The position numbers and the translations under genes are program-made. Positions 12,201-27,200 of a stretch of DNA of 64,000 nt are shown piece by piece (within the stretch, counting starts at the first letter, position 1; every line of letters begins with the position of its first letter). Source of the stretch: Lutjanus erythropterus (taxonomy: Eukaryota > Chordata > Actinopteri > Lutjaniformes > Lutjanidae); assembly GCA_020091685.1 (NCBI GenBank), contig CM034599.1, positions 40,131,945 to 40,195,944 on the forward strand, given 5' to 3'. The notes below the pieces were generated by a model. It saw nothing but the letters and a program-made list of their open reading frames with translations, did not search any database and was not told the DNA's origin.

Positions 12201-15200
12201 TAACAACAGATCAAAAACATCATGTTAAGATGTTGTTCTCTGTGCAGGTGAGGTAAGTAAATGTCAGGATCTGAGAATCAATGTTTGCAACAAACTGTGA
12301 AGACAAGGTGCAACAGGACATTTCACAGGTGATTCACCAGGTTTTGGCTGGTAACACTGGATGAGCATTGTTACTAGTATTTGAAACAAGAATACATTTC
12401 TTCAGCTACCAACATCTAAAGGCAGCAGTATTTCCAGGTCTTACCTGCAATGCAGCGGATCTCTGGGAGACACATCATGATCTCGGGGAAGCGTTTGGGC
12501 TGGTGCGGGTACTTGTACTCAGTGTAGTCCTGACACACATACCAGTAGCGCTTGTTGAGCTGCTCGAGCTGGGTGATGTTGGACAGTCCTCTGATATCTG
12601 CACGGATACAAGTGACAGCAGAGTCATGTGGGGAATACAGAGCCAAGAAGAGCTTGGGCTCAGTCGTAGCAGAGTTTTGCGATGATACCTTGGTTGAGGA
12701 AGTTGATGGCTTTCATACAGGCGTACTCCTCATTACTGATCTTCAACTGGTGGAACTTGCGGAACAAATATATCAACCTCTCCATCACCTCCATGCCGTC
12801 CTCGCTGAAGCTGAGGAATCACACACAGACTTGTCAATCACACTGGAGAAATGTGCCTAAATAAGACATATAATAATATAACTTAAAGTTCTAGGAGCAA
12901 AAGAAGACAGACTGAGTTTTAGTAGCTTTACTGTCCACATGTTCCCATTCAATCCACTGTGATGAAATAAAAAAGCACTTCAAAATATATAAAATCCCTC
13001 AAGCCCCATTATCTTAAGCTTCCATGCTTCAATGAACAAGGCAAAAATTAGGGAGGGAATACGTCAGATCTGCTCAGACTGTCTAATAAATGTCTTCCTG
13101 ATCCCACAGCTCTTTCAAAGGAAGATTCAAAGTTTAATTCCCCTCATCAGACCTCAATTCCCTGTCTCTCTCTGGCTCTCACACTTCCAATCTCTCTCAC
13201 ACACTTCAGTGCTGCCACTGTAAATCAGATATGCTCTCTTAAACTACAGGCAAATCGACCAGAGCAACAGAACAGCGCCGTATATTAGGAGAATGAGTGT
13301 CTTGAGGTCAGATAATTCTGCTCTGATTTACACCGAGACAGACCCCCACACATCCTTCTCTGCTCAGCAGGGGACAGACGGTACTAGCCGCAGCTCTGTC
13401 CTGAGGAGTCCTCCCATTCACGGACTGCTGCCCTGGCCCTCGGCCAACAATAATACCTCCACTGCTGTCATACGGGAAAACATCAAACCCCTCTGAGCTC
13501 ACAGAGAAGAATGTCTCACCTTTGTAGAGCCTTGTTGTTGCAGTGAGGAACATTTTAATTCACTCTTCATGAAATATTGAACTGTGAGGCTCCTGGAGGC
13601 TAAATCTAACATTTAATAATCTTTTGTATGTTAATGGAGCGCCTCAAAAGAGAGGTGGGAGGCAGAATGAGTCACTGTAGCTCAGATATTACCAACACAT
13701 ATGAGTGAGGGCGATTTCTTCAAATGCTGAACATAACTATGTGGTTAGCTACCTCATTCTTGTGCTAATGTAGAGTAGATAATGTTAGTCAGCTATAGAA
13801 ATGTCTGGTTTAAATTAGGTTAACACCTTTAATGTGGAAAAAGTAAGGGACACCTTACCAGCGACCCCAAATAAAGCAGGGGGTCCTCCCCCATGAGATT
13901 TTATTTTTATTTTTATTTCCTGCATTCTGTGGCATCTTGCGCTTTTTATGCATCAGTTTCAAAGCTGTCTGCTACTCTGAACATAAATGTAAAGGAATAT
14001 AAAAAATACAAAAAAAAGAGTAAAACACAGTTGCCTCAGATAGATTAAGGATTCAAACGTCAGGAGCCGAGTGAACCAGCTGGTCGTAAAAAAGGAAGGT
14101 CTTAACTCTTACACCGGACTTAACACCGAGTGCACCAAGCCCGACTGACAACGGTCGTAGCTGCGCCTGGTCTTACAATGCGCGTCCACATGAGTACACG
14201 CGAAACGATGATGGTTGCCAAGCAACACGCTTCCATATAAAGCAAAAAAACATAATCAAACTTTTTGCATGACTGCCATTGGTGCCTTAATGATTAATCT
14301 TGGTAGCATAGTGCTAACAGACCAAGTGATAGTTATTTAGCATATATTTAAACATGTCTGGCACAGAAAAAAATCTATTCATAATTCAAAAAATCTAAGA
14401 AAAAAAGAATCAAAATACTAATACAATACGAATCAATTTTTCCTGGCTTTTAAGCGTACAGAGGTTTTATCAGAGTCTTTTCACTAAAATCAGCTTCGTG
14501 ATGTGGCTGCAAACAAGGCTGATCAGAGTGAACCAATACATTAAAGTTACGGGCTGAGAGATCCTAAAGCCCCAACATGCCAAGTTGACCAAAAAAATGT
14601 TATTCACACCATGTTTTTAGTCTGAATCTTCACTGTAGATCTTAAGCTTGGAACCATGTTCACATGTACACCGTCTGAACTGTGTGTGTGTGTTGTGATG
14701 GTGTGCAAATGGCATGTCAGGACTTTAGGAGACTTGGATTATGCCAGACAAGCCGTATGAAGACATTTTATGTTTTTTTCAGTTGTTTTTGTACATTTGA
14801 AAACTGGTCACCATTCACTTCCATTGTTTGGGAGATTCTGTAACACTGTTTTCCTGTGAAACTCCAGCAGTGTTTTGCAGACTAACAAAACAAACCAGAC
14901 CGTAAACTGGCATGATCATGATTGAATTTTCATTTTTAGGTGAACTATCCCCTTAAAGTAGACCAGTAGGATCTGTCTGAGCTGTTTCTAAATGCATCAG
15001 GATGACAAATGCCAACGTTGTGGGTTAATGAAACATCCCAAACAGCAAAAAAATAAAAAAATAAGGAAATACAGACAGAGAGTGGGGTCTCTGCAGATAT
15101 AGCCACCAGCACACACATCCAGTGGGCCATGAGTGTTGATTGAAAGGGAATATGTTTATATGAGTCATACTGTTTTTTGGAAAATGCTGCAGATTATAAG

Positions 15201-18200
15201 TTTAATTCATTTATTCATTCATACTTGACATGTGTTCTTTGTTAACTGTAACAAAGAACACATGTCAATCATTCTGCAATTAATTGTAGTTGCAGTATTA
15301 TTAGATCTTGATATAGGGTGGTCAGAGACCCCTATCTCCTCTCCCAGTCCCCGTCACTCACCCCTGCAGCTCGTCATCAGACGGCGTGTACTTGGCGGTG
15401 ACGTTGGCCAGGTCTCCGAAGATCTGGGCGCTGTAGATGGTGAGGCAGGAGAGCAGGATGAGCTCCTGCCAGGTGGAGCTGAGCAGGCAGGTGTAGTCCT
15501 CTATGGAGAGCTCACAGAAGAACGGCAGCTTCTTGATCCAGGAGATCTGACGGAAGAGCAGCTCGTCTGCCAGGCGGCACAGCAGGGCGAAGAGCTCCAC
15601 CTGCGTCACTTTGTACCTGAGACACACCAGGAGACAAAGGATCAGGGTCAGGAGTGATTTATGAGCAAAATATTAGCTTGTTGTGTAAAACCAAATCTGG
15701 TGTGTTCACTCTGCATCAACTCTAACATGATGCAGTGTGACTGATCATAGTCAGCGCTAAAGTAACCACACTGTTACTCCATCAGGACCTGAAAAAAACA
15801 CCTGTCAATCAGCCAGATGAAGGTAAAAATCTGTGACAGTCCCTTTTCAAGTTATCAGCCAGTGTGGTGGATGCTGCTTCAACATGAAGTGTTTTACAAT
15901 TAAAAACATTTCACAAGGAGCTCATCCCAGTCTGCAGTCTGCTTAGGCTTCAGCATTTTTTTCTAAATTCTCACTGACAGAGACAAAACACCAACAGACA
16001 GACTGAATACAATGGTCCTCTGGCCGACATTTAGCAGAATCTAGCTAAGTGATGAAGAAATATAATACAGAGTGTTATGAAGCAGTTCTATAAACGAAAT
16101 ACACAGACTATTTTTATTTTAAAGAAAGTCCAAATGAATTTAACACTCAGGGTAAATAACAACAAGAAAAAGTGCTAATTAAGAAGTGATTAGACACAGA
16201 ACCATCAGCAAAACCACAGGAGGTAGCAACTATAAAGAAAATGTGTGATGGAGAAGCAGATCTTTTGTATTGATTGACTGATTTTGTATAGATACATTTA
16301 GCAAGCACTGGTCAAAATGTTTCTTACATACAAATGTGGATATTACATAAAAAAGGAATTACTTGGTTTTGTGTTTTTTTCCCTTCTCTTTAACATATAT
16401 CCTGCATGTGGTCTAGCAGTAATAAGCATATTTATAATTATTTTCCAGTTTCTTCTCTGTTATTTATTGGCTTTATGAGTTTATACTGAGTTTGTTTATA
16501 TATTGGCTGAATAAATGCCAGACGCAGATAGTTATTTTCATTTCCTTTGAGGACTGGATGGATGTAGGAACTGTAGGAACTTTCTGCAATAGAATCTACT
16601 GGATTTACTTCTTAGTAATAGAAAGAAAGTAGTTCCTACATTAAACTGCTAACAACAAGGTCTGTGGACTATCTTGAGTAACCAGGTCATGATTTTTGTC
16701 AAGAGACACTGGTTTTGAATTTTTCCAAATGTATTTATTTGTTGCTTTGAGCACCACAAGCTGAGTGCCATTTAGTTCCAGAGCAGACAGACTCTACAGC
16801 TGATATCTCCAAAACTCTGCAACTCAATTTTTGATTTTGGGGCTAACTGTGTCTTTAATGGTATGCTGACCACATGATAAAAGGACCACAGCATATACTG
16901 TGTTCACAGAGGAAGTATATGGTCGATATGATATTTACAGACTGTGTAGTGTATACAGTATTGTGTGTATGTATTGACTCACCCGTCTTCTATGAGCATG
17001 GGGGTTGCCAGGGGGGCCAGGTCCTCAGCAGCCACCAGCTGCAGCACCAGCGGGTGGGACTGTGGGTAGAGGCTGCGGGGCTGGGGGGCCAGCAGGCCAG
17101 ACTGGGCAGCATAGCTGAACAGGTGAGGGAGGAGCTGGTAGTGTGTGGACATGGAGGTGTTGATGTACTGGTCCCTGAGGGCCGCCGTGTAGCCGTTCAT
17201 TTCCATAGAGCGACTGGAGGCAGAGAAAGGTCAAAGGTTACACACACTCGGCCATACAGGAAATGTTGGAATGTAACCAAGTACATTTAGCTGGTAATAC
17301 TTACAGATTTTTACTTAATTAAAAGGGATATTTATTATTATTTGAGGTGAAGTTGATGGGATTTGCAGCAGGAGTACTGGTGTAGGAAGCTAGGAGATGC
17401 ACTGCTGTGGACAGGGTCAGCAGCAACACGTATAGAAAAAAATAAATAAAATCAATCTCAGTGTAAGTGTATGCTTTATTTAGAATATTTTCACTGCTGT
17501 ATCTTGCTGTCAGACAACCTTTTTCAACTGTAAACCACCATTATATAAGCCAGTTATCACTCTCTCCAAACCAACCAAACTCCATTGGTGAAATCAGTCA
17601 TTTAACCTCAAAAAACATGGGAGCCGCTGGTCTACCACTGCCTCGTTTGGTCAGTTTATTTGTGTTACTGTGGGACTTCTGTGTTTTAAAAGGACAGTTC
17701 AGATTCACAAAATAACACAAACAATGTGACTAATCAAGGCAGTGATAGACCAGCAACTCCTGTGTTCTGCTATGTAAAATGACTGATTCTTTCAATGGAG
17801 TTTGACTGGTTTGGAGAAAGTAATATTTGGCTTATATAATGGCGGTTTCCAGTCAGAAACAGCTGTCTGACAGCAAGGTAAAGCAGTGAAAATCTTCTAA
17901 ATATAGCATACACTGAAACTGATATAGATTTTTCTTAGGCATCAAAAATTCTTTTTCCTGTTGATCCTGTCCACAGCAGTACATTGCTTAGCTTCCTATG
18001 CCAGTACTCCTGCTGCTTCTCCAAACTGGGGGTGTGTCGACCGCCATCTACTGATAATGCACTGATTAAGGTTTTAAAGGCAGGATCATTTTCAGAGTGT
18101 AGGTTTTCCACCACTGCATAAAAGGAATAGTCTGACATTTTGGGAAATACAAGTATTTACCATCTTGCCCAGAGTCAGATATGTTTCATATCTGTGTGTC

Positions 18201-21200
18201 CAGTCCAGAGTAAGGCTAGTAGTTTTCCCCTGCTTCCAGTGTTTGTGCTAAGCTAGGCTAAACATGTCCCAGACCTGTTATATATCCATACTGGACATAC
18301 AGACTTTCTTTCAATCTTCATAATATTTAAACCTTGTCTAGGCAGGCGTGGTGGAGCTTTCCATTACAAATCTTTGTAATTTTTGAGAAACTTGTAGACA
18401 AAACTTTGCAGTTCATTTAGTATCTGCCTGCTCTCCCCAGGCATTCTGTTATTGTTGTCCATTTCTGCTCAGATTTAATTTGATAAAACAAGTATGTCTG
18501 TGAATAGTTGTGAGGCTGCGTGATTGCACAGATAAACTTGATGTTTATACAAAATGAGACTAAAATAAATAGTGTCATGCGAGTATCTAGACAATATTTG
18601 TCCTTGATGAGAGGAGATAGACAATGTGCTCGTCTCTATAGCAAGAACAGCAGATAGTGCAGTGAGTTCTTTGTGTTTGCTATCATCACTGAGCCTGAGG
18701 TGCTGCATATTCAGGCATTCTTCAGCTGATGAATACCTTAACTAAAGTCTGGGTGAGATGGGAACGAGGTGTTAGACTGTCAGGGCCAGCTCATTATCTC
18801 AATGGTGCGCCCCACCACGGCGCTGTGCGGTGGAGTAGATGAGATGAACGACTCACTTGGATGATAGAGTGGAGGCGGGTGACGGCTGGTTGCCCTCCGA
18901 GGCTCCGTTGCTGGGAGAGCTGTGGTCGCTGTCGCCGTTGTTGCCCCAGGTGTGCTCCGGGGCGTCCTCCTTGAACTCCTGCCCCGACATGATCCGCTCT
19001 ATCTCCTCCTCTGTGATCTGAGACGCACACACACAAAGAGGGTTTGGGGTTTTTTTAGGAGCTTACAGAACATCCTCATGTGACCAAAGCAGCGTGTCTC
19101 AGTTCAATTGATCAGCACTGACTGGCACCGCACCGCTTTCACTAAAATGTTGAGGAGCAAGGACACAATCACACAATGAACCAGGGAGAGAAAAAAGGAA
19201 AGGACAGAAAGAAAGAAAGGAGGCAAACAGGTATGTGCTTGTGTGTGTGTGTTTGATTGGCTGATACACACACATCTAAAATAATAGAATCTTTGCAGGT
19301 CCATACAAGCAGAAAAACACAGACAAAAGCCATTTTGAAAGGCATTAGCATGCCAGAAAATATGGTGTCTTGTATCTGTGGCTGGCGTCAATTCACTTTC
19401 ATTTCTATCAATTCAGCACATACACTGAAACAGCAATTCATTCCATATGACAGAGAGGTCCTTCTTTCATTAGAGCTCAAAAATAAAGCCGTCTTTTAAT
19501 GGAAGCGGGCGGTTCTGGGTTTTTTTTTCTACTTGCTGAATTGAGCTGGAATGAATTGACCACGTCCCTCCCCTGAGTAGTGGCTCAGTGGTACTTAGCC
19601 TCATGTCACACATTTTCCTGACCATTTGTTCTCTCGCCAGTGTTCATAATGAAGCCTGCGCTCAATGGGGAATAATCATCAGCTACATGATTATACTGAT
19701 GATACAACAAGGTCAGGGCTCACTCTCATTACATGCTTCATGAGTATTCCTACACCAAAAACATTAGCATTACAGCACTCCAGCTCAGTGTTATTTAAGT
19801 GATTGGTTTGTGCTCTGAATGCATTCACTGTGAGCTAGTTAACTCCAGGACTGAAGCCAGGAGAATATGTATAGACTGAGAAGAAGCTGGGAGAGGGTCA
19901 GCGAGTGTCACAAAAACAACATTTCTGGTGATGACTGAATGTGAAGTCGGCGATTTACCTGAACAGGCCCGATACTTTTGTTCCTCCCCCCCGGCATGCC
20001 GTCCTCCCTGATTGCTGCATGACAAAAAGAGAGAATGGAAATCATTTCATCAATCCATCATCAATCCATTAACATCACAGTATCACAGCTCTACCTAGTG
20101 GCTGAAACTCATCAGGCAGTGCTCTGCCTCACATCATTTATCCCCCATGTGGTGATTATTTCTCTCCAGTTCAAACAGAACTTTTCTTCTCTCTGCCAGC
20201 AGGGAGACATGTTTTTTCTGTTATAAAACTGGGAGTTAAGCAAATTTATTTAGCCTGTCAAGACAAGCTTGCTTTAATCAAAGTATTCTGGGAATAAATC
20301 ATAGAAAATGAGGCTGAGTACTGAGAGGTCACCTATGAGCTTCATCCACTAGGGGGCAGCAGAAGCTTATGGAAGTAACACCCTGCATGAGGAGACACTG
20401 CAGCTCCGTCCTGCTTACTTAACACTGAACTGTGTGTCACTGATTATTCTAGAAGGACTGCGAGTGCAACCATTTACTGTTAGAAGTGATGTATTTCAGC
20501 TTTTATCAGGAGCCTGAAAACAAAGGCATTCTTTAAAGGGACAGTTCACCCTAAAATCGAAAATACATATTTTTCCCCTGGCCTGTGGTGCTGTTTATTC
20601 ATCTAGATTTTTTTGATGTGAGTTGCAGAGTTTTGGAGATATCAGCTGTAGAGATGTCTGACTTCTCTCCAGTATAATGGGACTAAATGGCACTAGTCCT
20701 GTGGAGCTCAAAGCACAAAAAAATACATTTGAAAAATTCAAAACCAGTGTCTCTTTCCAAAAATCATGACTCAGTAACTCAAGGTAATCCACACACCTTG
20801 TTGTGAGCACTGTCATGTTGGAACTACATTTTCTCCGCAGTAGAATCTAGGACTTATTTTAAAATCTACCAGAACTACTTTCTTGTCTACTAGAAAGAAG
20901 AAAACAAGAGTTGGTGATTGTTGGAACAGTGGTAGATGAACCAAGATGCTTTTGCTGAGTTTTTGTTTCTTTTGAGTTTGAATGACGATGATAAAATAAC
21001 TGTTTCTGTTAATGGAGTCTGGTGAGTTTAGTGAGTGCAGTAAATCAGCTGTTTCTGGCTAAACAAAAAGGGGTCGTACTCTTTAAAAATGGTCTTTCTC
21101 TGTAGGGATGCTTTCCATAATGTTGTCAGACACTTAGAAAAACAATTTGAGCCTGGAGCTGCAGCAGTCTTTCTCTGTATTCTGGACATATTTCAAAAAC

Positions 21201-24200
21201 TGTTGTCCTCATTAGAAAAAAAGGGGATTATAGGGTCCAGGTTGAACAAAAGTTAACCATTGTGACTTTTCAAAGATGTTTTCAATAGAAATATATTCTC
21301 TAGATAAACACAGGCTGGTACTGATTCAGCAAAGCCAAATTTAATCACAATAACAGTTTTAACATTGATAAACCCCATTCTGATCACTGTCTGTGTCTAG
21401 ATTGTGTAAGATTGTCAACAAGCCTATAAAGACTAGACTGCATGTTATAGGGTTTTTTACTTTATTTTATATAACTATTTATTTGATTTATTTATTCATT
21501 TATTCACCTTGTGAAATCATATTTATTTTACATGTAAATGTTATATTTCCTGATGATTAATTTTATGTCATTTTAATAGAGAGGAATTTGTGCAGACTGT
21601 TTAAAGTGTACTGTAAATGGACATCTCAGTCATTTGGTAGGGGTTCATAATGAACTGTTGAAGGGTGTAAAACTGTCCACACTTTACCTTTGCGGTTCAT
21701 CCCCATCTGCAGACATTTGAGCAGGCGGCAGTACTGGCAGCGGTTCCGCTGCTTGCGCGACATCTCGCAGTTCTTGTCGCGGCTGCAGCGGTACACGCGC
21801 TTGTTGCAGATGCTGCGCTTGAAGAAGCCCTTGCAGCCCTCACAGGAGATGATGCCATAGTGCAGGCCTGTGGCACGATCTCCACAGATAAGGCAAGTAC
21901 GCTGGTCAGCTGGATCATCTGCAGAGGGAGAGAGAAAGTAGAGGGAGAGGGAGGCATTTAGAACCATTTCCACCCACTTCTTTACACTAATTCATCCACA
22001 CTGTGGAAAAATAGTGGGTGCAAAAACCTCGCTGAAGGCACAAGTTTTTAATTGAGATCATGGGGGCGGTTGGGGCTTAAGCACTAGCCAGGCGCTGGCT
22101 AATCCAAAGGATTCTTAAGCTCTAACTCTCATTATGTGAAAGTGGAGGTGTAACAGGCAGCAGGACGGGGAGCGAGCGGAGAAGTCTTGTGTATGTTTTA
22201 TTCAGCAGCTCTGATGAGAGGAGGCAGCAAGCTCAAACGACACGACTGATTTGTTTACAGTCTCTCCTTTCTCCTCCTAACAAACAGACGTATCGCATGA
22301 AGAGGCCTCTTCCTCAGAAGACCTCTGAGACCTTTTACTCTGTTCAAAATGTTGAGAAAAACTGCTCCATCAATCAAGTCAATCTGTGACATAGAGCTCA
22401 GGGTGTTTAAAAGTGGAATCTATCCATCCAGCACCTACACTAAATTTGACTGATATATATTGGTATTGGCATATATGTTGTCTGGTGTGCCGATATGAAA
22501 ACTTTGTGTTTCTAACAGACCATAATGTGGATTGTTATTTATTTGTCAGCTTTATAGGCAACATTTAATTATATTTTGCAGTGGCATGTCTGTGTCACAA
22601 TTGTGGAAGAGTTCAGCCATAAAATTACTGGATCCTAATTTAGTAGCTTTATGTGAGTTGACATTAATGTGTTAAATGGACATGTGATATCATTTCATAT
22701 TGATCGCAGACCCCTGAATTGAATAACACTGAAATCTTATTGTGGCAGACTTTGTGATATCAGCAAATACTGTATCGTCCAAAGAAACATCCTGTGCTTA
22801 AATGTTCTCTAGCTTGCAGTATGGGGATAAATCATGTTGGGAGAACCTACATGTAATATTTGGTGGCCACAGAGTCACTTTTTGTGGTTAATGTGGAACC
22901 CTGCAGCTTCTCTTTGCCCGAATGTTCCACACTGGCAAACTCTCTCACTCATTAACCTTCACCTTGCTTCCTAAAAGAGCACATACTTTTTCGCTGATCA
23001 CTCCAAACTGTGAAGAGTAGTTAGGACAGGAATAAGTGAGGGCGGTAATCTGGAACACATGTGAGGGGATATTTAGGGGCTTGGGGTAGGAGGAAGTGGG
23101 GGCTCACAGCAAGGAAGTGGTGTGGAACAGGATGTCTTGAACAAAGTACATTAAAAATAGCAGTAGAAATGATCCATGGTGTGATGTGGCTTTATAAGAC
23201 TGGCTGACAGCTCGCTGACCATGAAAGAATGAGACACTAAGACAGCGAGAAAAGAATCAGGCCGGAGTCTTTCACAAATGATTTTGGACATATGGGAGAA
23301 CATGTGACAAGGTGGGGAGAGGATCAAAGAGAGATGGATCCTGCTGAGGACCCTCCTTTACAAATCATGCAGGTGCTCTCAAACTGTAAAGACAGCAATC
23401 TGAGAGAGCTGCAGAAAATCTTCTCCTAATCCCCCATCTACCTCCAGGCCACACAACGCACAGAATCAAACTCACTGAGGGAGCCGAGAATTAAGTCACA
23501 GCGCATTCTCTGCTGTCCATGGTGGTAAGCTTTATCACTCACACACACACACCGAGAAGCCCTCCACCACCCTGCTCCCCCACCCCCACTCACAGCCACA
23601 GCAGAGAGCAGATGGGTTGGACTCCATGGTTACAGAGAACAGCAGAGCCTGGCTGCAGCAGGAATGTGGCCTGCTGCTGATGTGTATCTGGGCTCGACCA
23701 GGATCAAACATATCAGGAACAGATAGAGGTCAGACTGATACAACATGTTGATTTGTCTCAAATGATGGAGGGCCCCCTGTAGTGTCAGTGTTGTGGGGGT
23801 CTCTTTTACAAGGTCTGAGAAAACACTGATGCCTGCATCAAGTGGCAGCTTTACACAACTGTCTATCACTAAATTTCCCAGGTCCACTTTGTTTGAATCA
23901 GCATCCAATTAAATTGCAGGATAGAACCGTAAAGAACTAACGGTATGTTAGCTCTAACTGGAAAACAATACACCAAAGATCAGTTTGTTCATGTACAATA
24001 ACTGCGAGGTGATCAATAAAAAAGGAATCACCAAGTACACAATGTGTGAGTCACAACAACTTCCAACTTTGTATGACATCTGAAGTTTCAAAAAGAACTG
24101 TGAGTTGGGTATCTGAAAACGGTATTACATTTGGTGAAGAGCACATTACGGCTTGTTTAAGACTCAAAACTCAAAGTTTCAGACTTGGGACTTGTCTGTC

Positions 24201-27200
24201 TTGACCTCATTTGAGACTTGAGACTTATTTGGGACTTGCAAGTTAATGACTTGGTCCCATCTTTGTCAGCAAACATGCCTGTTGGTCAGTGGAGAACTGC
24301 ATCAGGATTTTAGCTTTTGGAACAGCTGGGGGGAAATTTGTGCGCCACGGAGCAGTGACTGGAAAAAGTGAGCCAAAGCACTCATTGATAAACCACCAAC
24401 AATGTGAAGCTTCTTGAGGAAGATATAAAACATGCCATTTAAATTGCCACACAGTTTATTTCTGAAAGGTTTTATTTCTCTTCATTTCAACTCACCCTTT
24501 AGCCCATGACTGTTTTCTCTAGTGATCACTTATTAACTTAAAGAGAAAAGCTGGAACCGATTCTGTTCATGAACTTAATTTTGAACCTTCTGGAGCTTTC
24601 TGACCAAAAATTAATTGTTTTGGAAGAGTTGATTCCTAGCTGGAATCAAAAAATAGCAGGTTTTTCTTGACCTGAAGTGTGAACTGAAGTGGACACACAG
24701 GTTGGTTCAGTAGATAGCACTGAAGTTCAAAGGAGCTTGGATGGAAAATGGTGTTGGTACCACTGCATTCATGAACAAATTTCTATAAAACTCTTAGTGT
24801 CTCTTGATCCATCTGAGTGAAACCTAATAGTGATGTCATTTGAGTTAACATTGGTTGAAGCTGAAGACTCCAAGTTTGACATAAATCTGTTGTTAGAGTT
24901 AGAAAGAGTTTACCAGACCTCTGCCACCCACTGCTCATCTCTGCTGCAGGCTAGAGGCTTCAGGCAACATTAGCTGCTACTAACATAACATAATAAATAA
25001 TCTCTGAGCAGCTGTGCATCACCTGGAGTTTTAGATGATGTCCAGTTTGGGGTGTCACTGATGTTAAGAAGAGTGAGAAAGGCTCTGTTCTCCCTGTCAA
25101 CATCATTCAGGGTGGTCAGCCCACCACTCACTAACAGTCCCTTTTCAAACTCAACATTACCCCCCGTTGTTATTTTAAGCAAATTTTTACTGCATAGCTT
25201 GTAAACTGCCAACTTTTTGTTGCACAGCGAATAGAAACATAGAACACTGGTGCCTTGATTCTAGTGTTCTTGAGTCCACTGTTTGAGATAAAAGCCTCCT
25301 GTGATCACAGGCTGCAGAAGAAGCAGGACGGCTGCTTGTCGGCTGATGTAAAGAGCTGTAATGTTCTACTACAGAAAGGCTGCGGTCATGATAAACACAC
25401 AGCAGCATGTGTGCTTTGTTAATGCCTGCACATGTGTAGTCACAGAGACAGAATGAAGTAGACATAAAGGTCTGAGGCTGCTGTCCGGTGGGTTAATGCT
25501 GCCTGCTGAGCCTGAGATTAACCTGGACATCTGATTAATGTAAGACTCTTGTGTAATGCAACAAACTGCACTCCACAAAGGTAGGACCTTTACCCTCCTA
25601 TGGGATTCTGTGGTTGAAAAGCCAATAATGGAGGCAGACAGGCAGGGTTCCTGCAGGGCTCAAAGTGTAAAGCAAGGCTCTGACTGTATGCTGCAGCATC
25701 TTTGTTCACTTTATGTATTGAGGGACCATTTGCTGCATGTATTACTCCTTTTAAATGCTCTACCAACTGATTCAGTTGAAGCCTTGGTGACACTAAGGAC
25801 TGCTACTGTCACACATAAGATAAAGGCTCACACACTGCTCTCCTTCCATTGCTCTTTACATAATACTGTTCATTAAATAGTATATTATAGTGTTATCTTT
25901 ATATAAAACTTATAGAGTATTAGGGCCACATTACAGGAAAAAAGAAAGGCAGATTTTTCTTTTAATTTTCAATGTTGAATCATAATAGAAATGGAATTTC
26001 AACATTATTCTCAACATTTAAATGTTATTCTCAAAATACAAAATGAAACAAATCTTGCTACTATTTTTCTTATGCCTGCCCCTAATACTGAATGTTTGAC
26101 TGTTTGACTTTGTTCTTGGTTCCCATTTTTCGTTTGTAAATGGTTGTATTTGAGAAGCTGAAACCAGCGGATGTTTGACAGTTTTCTTTAATAAATTATT
26201 TACAGGATGATCACAATTGTTATTGATTAGTTTTCTAGTTATCCACTGCTGATGGTACATGCATGTGACTCCTGTTAAAGGGTGAAGATGAAGCAGCTGA
26301 AGAGCCCCCCCCACACACACACACACACACACATAGATGATAGCAACTGTTTACCTCCTGGGACACAACTGGTAGAAACCTGATATTGTGACTGTTGTCA
26401 ATGGTTGACCCAGCCACCCATCACTGATTAAAAGGTGTAATGTTTTGACAATAAACAGGCCAGAGTAACACCATCTTTAATATTCAAATGAGCAGGATTA
26501 AGCTTTTTGTGTGTATATAATTTAAAGGGGCAGATCATCAGAGGCATGTGACTGAGCTGAGAGCTAAGCCTCCCAGAGAGAGGGGCTTTCATAGTGGGCT
26601 GCAGGGTTCATGTACTAAAGGTAATTAGAAGGAGGTGGTGGGGGCACATGGCATAAAGCCTCTTGCAGATAATGAATGGTGAATGGAAGACTTCTAAAGC
26701 CCAGAGACAGATTACCATTTAAATGGTGTGAGGTTTAAATTTGCTGCCTGCAGAAGACTGCAGGGGCAGCCATACTGTACAGAGACAATGGGGCGTCACA
26801 CAGTGAAGCCATCCTGGGATTAGAATTTAACTATTTTGGTGATTAACTCTATACGGCACAGAGGTTAAGACGACTCAGGGAGGAGGCCCAAACAGTCAGA
26901 GAAATATCCTCACTGCTGGTGACTCTTCATCCAATCATTTCTTCAAGAGCACACAGTGTGACCCAAACACATTAACACTGCGCCATCATTAAAAAACTCC
27001 GAATATAGCATATAGAATGAGGAGTATAGTTACTGAAGTGTATTGCTGCTATGCCAGAAACAGAAAAACGGTTCAGCATTAGAAAATATATATATTGTTG
27101 TAATGTCTTTCCCATTATAACAAGATATTTTCAGCTCATTAAAGAAACTTGTTATAAGAATATGCTACCATGAAAAGTTTCTTCTTGTAACATAATAAGT

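Larger units (their letters stand above)
9251..12444 (-). other. nr6a1: nr6a1 last intron
   Basis: 3.2 kb. Holds a short 11-bp tandem repeat (9474-9506), an interspersed repeat (10710-11310), a SINE (11376-11563) and a GC-rich hairpin (11831-11869). No exon or open frame of interest seen. Confidence 0.85.
12811..15361 (-). other. nr6a1: nr6a1 LBD intron
   Basis: 2.6 kb. Mostly single-copy to 14540, then the family A partial element (14560-14957) and a perfect inverted repeat (15225-15268). Open frames at 13032-13553 have no recognisable product. Confidence 0.85.
17214..18856 (-). other. nr6a1: nr6a1 intron between hinge and LBD exons
   Basis: 1.6 kb, more than half occupied by a family C element (17320-18118) and an adjoining repeat (18119-18345). 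A DR1-like motif AGGTCAAAGGTTA is at 17228-17240. Confidence 0.85.
20015..21687 (-). other. nr6a1: nr6a1 intron after the DBD exon
   Basis: 1.7 kb. 20532-20880 is a family B element and 20880-21230 a family E copy; 21420-21600 is AT-rich without structure I can name. Confidence 0.85.

Noticed and set aside
15232-15657. Plus-strand open frame of 141 codons
   Set aside because: Antisense shadow of the nr6a1 LBD exon at 15362-15616.
16874-17290. Plus-strand open frame of 138 codons
   Set aside because: Antisense shadow of the nr6a1 exon at 16983-17213.
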